A DNA stretch of 38,189 nt from Candidatus Gastranaerophilales bacterium (lineage in GTDB: Bacteria > Cyanobacteriota > Vampirovibrionia > Gastranaerophilales > Gastranaerophilaceae). The notes under the pieces were generated by a model, which saw only the letters and a program-made list of their open reading frames with translations, made no database searches and was not told the origin of the DNA. The position numbers and the translations under genes are program-made. The first letter of the stretch is position 1. Each line of letters starts with the position of its first letter. Location: positions 1-38,189 of the forward strand of contig CANQML010000008.1 of NCBI GenBank assembly GCA_947624935.1, read 5' to 3'. Below, in pieces: positions 33,010-38,189 of the stretch.

Positions 33010-34113
33010 ATGGCCTTTATTCATCCGAAACACTCAATTGAGCCCAAGGTTTTTTTTGGAAAAACGTTTATTGATCCGAATTTGAAGCATGAGCCGCCGT
33101 TTGATATTGCGTCACTGTTTAAAAATGGGGAGCAGGGGCTTTGGCTTGATGGTCGCTTAAATGTTGATGAGAAATGGCGTGTCAATCTCGTGCGTAGCAC
33201 AACAAACCCCGATTTGTGGCTTAATGCATTTACTTATACAAGTATGCTAAACAACACTTATCAGCTAACTCTAACAGATGAGAGGTCATCCGGAATTGGG
33301 CTTGGAGCTTTATCAACATATCCAGCAGGCACAAAAATTGAAGCAAATAAAACAGTATATCGCAGCGTCGAAGTTAAAAAAGTCGATGCAAAATATCTGA
33401 GATTCGGCGCGGCGGCGGATGGCTCTAGTGTTTTTATTGATCTAGACACACTAGAAGTCTTAAGAAGCTCGGCAAATATTGCATTAAACATTGAGCGTTT
33501 AAGTGATGGTTTTATTCGTATTTCAACTTTTGTTTATTACAGCGCTTCACCCTCAGCTACACATGCTTCTAACTTGTTGGGTTGGGGGAGTGTTCGTTTA
33601 GCAGCTTCTCTTGGCGAAACGCTCGGAAAATCATTGATTGTTCGTAAGCCGGTTTTTGCATTACTTGATAATTATGTTTTAGAAGCACCTAAATATCAAG
33701 AGATCATAACCGCTGATGCTGCTTTCTTAGAAGCCCATCCTAATCACAAGTTATTTCAAGATACAACCGGGCTTGTGCCTATCACAGCCTTATCTCAACC
33801 CGTAGGACTAATTAAAAGTTCGGTAAGCAATGCACAGCAAATTGATAGCGCTAAAAAACCACTTCTACAAAACGACATTAAATTCGACGGCATTGATGAT
33901 GCACTAAACATTGCATTCCCGAGCGCATTAACAAGCTGCACGATTTTTAGCGTCAAACACGGTCAGCAAGCACAGATTTTAGATGCTCAATCTGTCGCTC
34001 AAAACCATGTGATTAACCAAGATTTTAAATACTACGGTATTGTGAATAGAGCATTGACTAGCGCAGAACGTGCCGGTCTTACAGGCTTTTTAAATAAAGT
34101 GGGGGCGCAGTGA
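33010..34113 (+). CDS. hypothetical tail-associated / LamG-like protein
   Basis: 'IKFDGIDDALNIAFPSALTSCTIF...YYGIVNRALTSAERAGLTGFL'. Confidence 0.55.
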   Translation: MAFIHPKHSIEPKVFFGKTFIDPNLKHEPPFDIASLFKNGEQGLWLDGRLNVDEKWRVNLVRSTTNPDLWLNAFTYTSMLNNTYQLTLTDERSSGIGLGALSTYPAGTKIEANKTVYRSVEVKKVDAKYLRFGAAADGSSVFIDLDTLEVLRSSANIALNIERLSDGFIRISTFVYYSASPSATHASNLLGWGSVRLAASLGETLGKSLIVRKPVFALLDNYVLEAPKYQEIITADAAFLEAHPNHKLFQDTTGLVPITALSQPVGLIKSSVSNAQQIDSAKKPLLQNDIKFDGIDDALNIAFPSALTSCTIFSVKHGQQAQILDAQSVAQNHVINQDFKYYGIVNRALTSAERAGLTGFLNKVGAQ

Positions 34114-34421
34114 TTTACAATTTATCAGTCGTTAATATTATCCCCATTGCATACCTAAATCTAATCAATGCACTTGCAGAAGTATACAAATGCGGCCCGA
34201 ATAACATCAGCGTACCGCTATGCAACAAAGATGGTGAAATCACACATTATGGCTGTCATAGCTACTGGCGCATTGAAGACTACGCAGAATTTAGTAGTGA
34301 TGAGCTGCGTAATGCATTTATCAGTCAGTTAGATCCTGATCTACAAGAGCCGATGCAAGCAGCAGTCGCAGCACTGTATGAGCGCACAGTATTGCACGGT
34401 GATGCTCAAGAGAATTGGTAA
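34110..34421 (+). CDS. hypothetical protein with apparent premature stop
   Basis: 103 aa; downstream in-frame continuation to 34472. Confidence 0.55.
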   Translation: MIYNLSVVNIIPIAYLNLINALAEVYKCGPNNISVPLCNKDGEITHYGCHSYWRIEDYAEFSSDELRNAFISQLDPDLQEPMQAAVAALYERTVLHGDAQENW

Positions 34422-34488
34422 GCTGCACTTCAAGAATTGGGCTTAACTCAGGTTGAGTTCAACATCGAGTAAACAACATCAAAAACTC

Positions 34489-34515
34489 ACCCGCCACGGC
34501 GGGTTTTTTATTACC
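34489..34515 (+). terminator. hairpin with TTTTTTATTACC tail
   Basis: ACCCGC-CACG-GCGGGT. Confidence 0.6.
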
Positions 34516-34532
34516 AAAATTTAGGGGGTGCA

Positions 34533-34598
34533 ATGTCGAATGACTATTCATCTGATCCGCCAGGGCTGAAAGGCTCTTTTTTATTGCCGAATTTATAG
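34533..34598 (+). CDS. 21-aa micro-ORF (MSNDYSSDPPGLKGSFLLPNL)
   Basis: SD-like GGGGGTG upstream; overlaps a hairpin-TTTTTTATTGCC element. Confidence 0.3.
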   Translation: MSNDYSSDPPGLKGSFLLPNL

Positions 34599-34606
34599 GG
34601 GTTTTC

Positions 34607-34963
34607 ATGACCGACAATGAATCATATGGGCTTCGGCTTGAAAAGAAGATTGATAGCATGCAGTCGGATATCAGAACTCTATCCGACCATGTAACCAGAC
34701 TGACATTTGTCAATGAAAGCCAAAAAACAGTCGCTGAAGAAAACAGAAAGGATTTGGATGCCTTGCATATCCAGTTCCGTGAGTTTGATAAAAAGATGGC
34801 CAAGCAAGATGGTGGTATTTCAATGCTTCGCTATTTGGTTGGATTGTTTGGTGGCGCGCTCATTGGTGCGTGTATCTGGGTCGGCGCGTCAATTATTCAG
34901 CTCAACCAAGATCAATCTTTATTAAAGGAAAAAGTCACACGACTTGAGGAACTAGGTAAATGA
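34607..34963 (+). CDS. coiled-coil plus C-terminal TM protein, XhlA/holin-like
   Basis: N-terminal coiled coil then 'YLVGLFGGALIGACIWVGASII'. Confidence 0.55.
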   Translation: MTDNESYGLRLEKKIDSMQSDIRTLSDHVTRLTFVNESQKTVAEENRKDLDALHIQFREFDKKMAKQDGGISMLRYLVGLFGGALIGACIWVGASIIQLNQDQSLLKEKVTRLEELGK

Positions 34964-35727
34964 ACTTTTTACAAGAAAACGCGCTGAAATATACCAGCGT
35001 CAAATGGCCCCTAATTGGGGCTTTTTTATTGGGCGTAATTCCTGTTTTGCTTCAGGAAGGGATTAATACACAACTCATTCCGGCTGAATATCATTCACTA
35101 ATTTTAACCATTGTTCTGCCTGCACTGGCTTATTTCGGCAAAAAGAAATATCAACCTGAGCTACACCCAGAACCAACTATTCTAGGCTTCGCAAAACTCC
35201 CGGTTGACTCGATCACCTTTGACGAAGCATTCCGGCGCCTGATCGGTCATGAAGGTGGTTACACTATAGATCGACGAGATCCGGGTAACTGGACTGGTGG
35301 CAAGGTTGGGGTAGGTGTTTTAAAAGGCACCAAATACGGCATTGCTGCAAACACCTACCCTAATTTGGATATTAAAAATTTATCACTTGCTCAGGCAAAA
35401 GAGATCTACAAAAAAGACTGGTGGGATAAACTGGGCGGCAATGGTCTGCATTCAGCGATTACCTTTCAGCTCTGGGATTTTGCAATTAATGCTGGTAAGA
35501 AACGTGCAATCCAGGAGCTACAACAAGCAGTTGGTGTAACCGCTGACGGCATTATTGGGCCCAAAACCATGGAAGCTGTGAATTCTCAAGACTTGAATGA
35601 TGTGATTCTGACTTTGACTGCTGAACGGCTCAGATTTTATACATCCTTAAAAACTTGGCCAACATGGGGCAAGGGCTGGACTAATCGTGTTGCGGATAAT
35701 TTAAAATATGCGGCTCAAGACAATTAG
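34960..35727 (+). CDS. endolysin GH108-like with N-terminal holin-like two-TM region
   Basis: 'WPLIGAFLLGVIPVLL', 'LILTIVLPALAYFG', then 'LIGHEGGYTIDRRDPGNWTGG' and PG-binding-like 'GVTADGIIGPKTMEAV'. Confidence 0.85.
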   Translation: MNFLQENALKYTSVKWPLIGAFLLGVIPVLLQEGINTQLIPAEYHSLILTIVLPALAYFGKKKYQPELHPEPTILGFAKLPVDSITFDEAFRRLIGHEGGYTIDRRDPGNWTGGKVGVGVLKGTKYGIAANTYPNLDIKNLSLAQAKEIYKKDWWDKLGGNGLHSAITFQLWDFAINAGKKRAIQELQQAVGVTADGIIGPKTMEAVNSQDLNDVILTLTAERLRFYTSLKTWPTWGKGWTNRVADNLKYAAQDN

Positions 35728-35899
35728 TTTATTGCTGTGCCTCCTCCTATCAGGTTGCACAGCTCATTCAATTACAACGAATGTGTTTGTGAGGATGCCA
35801 TTCGCTTATTTGCTACTCAAGGTGTTTATTTCTAAAATCTTTAACCTTCCTGAATATGCTTTCTTTTCTGTCCTGTATGACATCATCGTATGTAAATGA
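35708..35899 (+). CDS. short lipoprotein, possibly truncated Rz1-like spanin
   Basis: 'MRLKTISLLLCLLLSGC' lipobox; overlaps the endolysin 3' end out of frame. Confidence 0.4.
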   Translation: MRLKTISLLLCLLLSGCTAHSITTNVFVRMPFAYLLLKVFISKIFNLPEYAFFSVLYDIIVCK

Positions 35900-36667
35900 T
35901 GTCATGGTGATGCCCTCATCAATTGGGGTGTCGTGTGTTTTGAAATAGTATTTATATTTTTCAATATTTTCATGACTTAAGTGTTGAGTTAAAATGATTT
36001 GATTTCCTAGCACTGAATTAATGAACAGTATATCTTCACTGGTAACATGATTGGCATGATCAACATTTATAGTGCCAATACCAACCCAATACTGCATTAA
36101 TAAAGTATAAGCTTGAATGAAATCTTGCTCTATTGAATTTAGGATTTCATTGACGTATTCAATATAATTTTTTGTTTCTTGATTAGTTAAATCTTCCAAT
36201 TCATCAAAAAGACGTTCTAGATTATTCTGTTGATAATACACAGGAATAAACATCTCTTTAAATTTTAAAATTTCATTTAGTTTTTCTTCACCAGTCATAA
36301 GCCCTAAATGATGTTCAGAAAATTTGCGTTCAGATCTTAATTTAAAAGCCAGATTGCTATATTGATCACTATAATCGTGAAACCTTCTCAACTTACCCAA
36401 ATTAAGAAAGATGTTTTTTATCTCTATATTTATTTCTTTGATAACTTTTATACTATCTAAATAAATAACTTGTTTTTTCCACTTTGAGAATAGATAAATT
36501 GCAACAAAGGATGTGAAAAACGCTGCCATTGCAGAAAAAATTGAGCCAAAAGCAGAAATAAAATTCGCATCATGGTTGAAAATTTTGAGCGTAAAATAAG
36601 CAAGTACCGCTACTGAATATGTAACTAAACCCCATAATAAAAGCTCTAAAAGTGTTTCTTTTTTCAC
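35813..36667 (-). CDS. membrane protein of unknown function (GTG start), candidate lysogenic conversion gene
   Basis: 284 aa, two N-terminal TM segments and a long soluble region; coupled to the upstream orf41. Confidence 0.7.
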   Translation of the reverse strand: MKKETLLELLLWGLVTYSVAVLAYFTLKIFNHDANFISAFGSIFSAMAAFFTSFVAIYLFSKWKKQVIYLDSIKVIKEINIEIKNIFLNLGKLRRFHDYSDQYSNLAFKLRSERKFSEHHLGLMTGEEKLNEILKFKEMFIPVYYQQNNLERLFDELEDLTNQETKNYIEYVNEILNSIEQDFIQAYTLLMQYWVGIGTINVDHANHVTSEDILFINSVLGNQIILTQHLSHENIEKYKYYFKTHDTPIDEGITMTSFTYDDVIQDRKESIFRKVKDFRNKHLE

Positions 36668-36792
36668 TAACTTTTCACCCCACTCAAAACCACATAATTA
36701 CTCTTTAAATTTAAAGCCCACCCAAATTCCTTCCTAAAAACCTCCCCATTCTTAATCGTGTGTTCTATGTAAAAATAGACCCATGTTTTCAT
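36667..36792 (-). CDS. 41-aa small protein MKTWVYFYIEHTIKNGEVFRKEFGWALNLKSNYVVLSGVKS
   Basis: SD in the integrase 3' end (GGAAGGAA); TAGTG overlap with the next gene. Confidence 0.5.
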   Translation of the reverse strand: MKTWVYFYIEHTIKNGEVFRKEFGWALNLKSNYVVLSGVKS

Positions 36793-36794
36793 TA

Positions 36795-38012
36795 TTATTC
36801 CTTCCAGCTATCCACCATATCTGCCCAATCCTGCAACATCTTCTTCCGATCTTCCAAATATTTGGCGTGGTTGTAGGAGGCTTTCGTTTTATTATCTTCA
36901 GCATGGGCTAACTGCAGTTCAATATGATCTTCTTCATAGCCTTTTTCATAAAGTGAAGTTGATGCAGTAGCTCGGAAGTCATGAGCAGTCACACCAAGCA
37001 GACCCATATATTCAAGCATTCGATTTAATGTTGTTCTCGAGATCATGCAATTGCGCTTTTGCGGTGATGCAAACACGTAAGTTTGATCGGCAGTAATTTG
37101 ACGTTGATCAAGTAATAGATCGTAGAGCTGCTTAGACATAGGCACAATATGAGTTCTATTTTTTTTCATAATGCGTTCTTGTTTAGTCTGTCTTGTTGCT
37201 CTTGGCAAAGTGATCAACTTCTTCTCAAAGTCCACATGGGCCCACTCCATTTTTCTAATTTCTACAGTTCGCAACATAGAGTAGAGCAGGGCAAGTCCTG
37301 CATTTCTAACTGTAGATGTTCCATTGTAATTATCAATTTTTCTTCTGAGTTCTTTTTTCTCATCTTCATCAAGTGGGCGTGCATGCTCAACTTCGGGTGT
37401 AGGCATAGCATTCTTGAGAGCATACGTCGGATCGTTATCAAGTCTTGATGTCATAATTGCATAACGTAGCACCAAGCCAATAAATCTTCTATTTAGATTT
37501 GCAGCTGCTTCACCAGTACCAAATTTTTCTGAATTTTTTACACGCTGAACCGTGTTTCGCATAATACTTAGAATATGCGCTGACGTGATTTCAGTGATCG
37601 GCATATTGCCGATTTCTTTATAAATGTCAGTTTCCATGCAGTGCTTGAATCTAGACACATAGCTTTCAGATTTATGCTGCATCTGCTCAAGAACATATTC
37701 TTCAGCAATACCTTTAAAAGTATTATTAGCTATGACTCTTTGCTCTAGTTTCTGCTTCTTTTTCTCAAGCGACGGATTTAGGCCTTTGGCTAATTTTATT
37801 TTAGCTTCATCTTTTAGTCTGCGAGCTTCTTGAAGTGATACTGCAGGATACTCACCAAAACTTACTGTGCCTTCTTTTCCGTTAAGCGTGAATTTAAAAC
37901 GCCACACTTTGGTGCCCGTTGGACGCACTTCTATATAAAGTCGTTCAGCATCAAGAATGCGATAAACCTTATCTTTTGGTTTTAATGTTTTAACTTTTGT
38001 GTCTGATAGCAT
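36795..38012 (-). CDS. int: tyrosine integrase (P4/DUF4102-type arm-binding N-terminus)
   Basis: 'DAERLYIEVRPTGTKVWRFKFTLNGKEGTVSFGEYPAVSLQEAR'; catalytic 'HDFRATAST...LAHAEDNKTKASYNHAKYLEDRKKML'. Confidence 0.95.
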   Translation of the reverse strand: MLSDTKVKTLKPKDKVYRILDAERLYIEVRPTGTKVWRFKFTLNGKEGTVSFGEYPAVSLQEARRLKDEAKIKLAKGLNPSLEKKKQKLEQRVIANNTFKGIAEEYVLEQMQHKSESYVSRFKHCMETDIYKEIGNMPITEITSAHILSIMRNTVQRVKNSEKFGTGEAAANLNRRFIGLVLRYAIMTSRLDNDPTYALKNAMPTPEVEHARPLDEDEKKELRRKIDNYNGTSTVRNAGLALLYSMLRTVEIRKMEWAHVDFEKKLITLPRATRQTKQERIMKKNRTHIVPMSKQLYDLLLDQRQITADQTYVFASPQKRNCMISRTTLNRMLEYMGLLGVTAHDFRATASTSLYEKGYEEDHIELQLAHAEDNKTKASYNHAKYLEDRKKMLQDWADMVDSWKE

Positions 38013-38018
38013 ACAGGT

Positions 38019-38060
38019 AAAACGGGTAACTTGAAGCGTTACCCGTTAAAATACCCGTTT
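38019..38060. promoter_or_regulatory. three ACCCGTT-type repeats (one inverted), candidate integrase arm-type sites (right arm)
   Basis: AAAACGGGTAA 38019-38029 (inverted), TTACCCGTT 38039-38047, TACCCGTTT 38052-38060. Confidence 0.55.
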
Positions 38061-38085
38061 TATGTGCGAATTGAAAGAATATGAA

Positions 38086-38103
38086 TCGAACTATAACGAA
38101 CTA
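38086..38103. repeat. 18-bp direct repeat copy 1, TCGAACTATAACGAACTA
   Basis: Identical to 38139-38156. Confidence 0.85.
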
Positions 38104-38138
38104 ACTTATTTTTATAATTTAATATGATATAGAAGTTT

Positions 38139-38156
38139 TCGAACTATAACGAACTA
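38139..38156. repeat. 18-bp direct repeat copy 2, TCGAACTATAACGAACTA
   Basis: Identical to 38086-38103; 53-bp period. Confidence 0.85.
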
Positions 38157-38178
38157 TATAAGATTGAAATTGTCATAA

Positions 38179-38189
38179 TTATTAAGAAT
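38179..38189. repeat. candidate att core direct repeat (right), TTATTAAGAAT
   Basis: Identical to positions 1-11. Confidence 0.6.

Noticed and set aside
37149-37448. Plus-strand ORF opposite the integrase
   Set aside because: Shadow ORF of the conserved integrase catalytic region
1-38189. CRISPR array, transposase/IS element or rRNA
   Set aside because: No regularly spaced repeats with spacers, no transposase-like ORF and no rRNA signature seen

Overview
The window looks like one complete, roughly 38.2 kb HK97-type siphoviral (lambdoid) prophage. The gene families look like Acinetobacter phages, but that host call comes from recalled family resemblance, not a search. It is bounded at both edges by an 11-bp direct repeat (TTATTAAGAAT, 1-11 and 38179-38189). 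Layout: an AlpA/Xis-like gene and a leftward early operon including a Sak4-like ATPase; a S24-fold repressor facing a YdaS/Cro-like gene; Rha/KilAC antirepressor-like and replication genes; Dam methylase; a PD-(D/E)XK-like nuclease; a putative Q antiterminator followed directly by a strong pR'-like promoter and a terminator; a tRNA-Arg(TCT); HNH, terS/terL, portal, protease and capsid; connector and tail genes through TipJ; a modular tail fiber; lysis genes; and an integrase whose transcript runs into an unknown 41-aa ORF plus 284-aa membrane-protein pair. Main points of interest: (1) a tail fiber with three knob-like repeats and a C-terminal SxxK/SxN/KTG serine DD-peptidase-like domain with all catalytic motifs intact; (2) a recurrent hairpin-TTTTTTATTGCC cassette in front of many late genes and also inside coding sequences; (3) a S24-like repressor that appears to lack the Ser/Lys autocleavage dyad; (4) the int-coupled orf41/orf284 cassette; (5) iteron-like DNA in the replication gene and upstream of terS; (6) a probable -1 frameshift joining the tail chaperone genes; (7) a lipoprotein moron with a palindromic promoter. 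No database searches were run; all family calls are from motif and pattern recognition.
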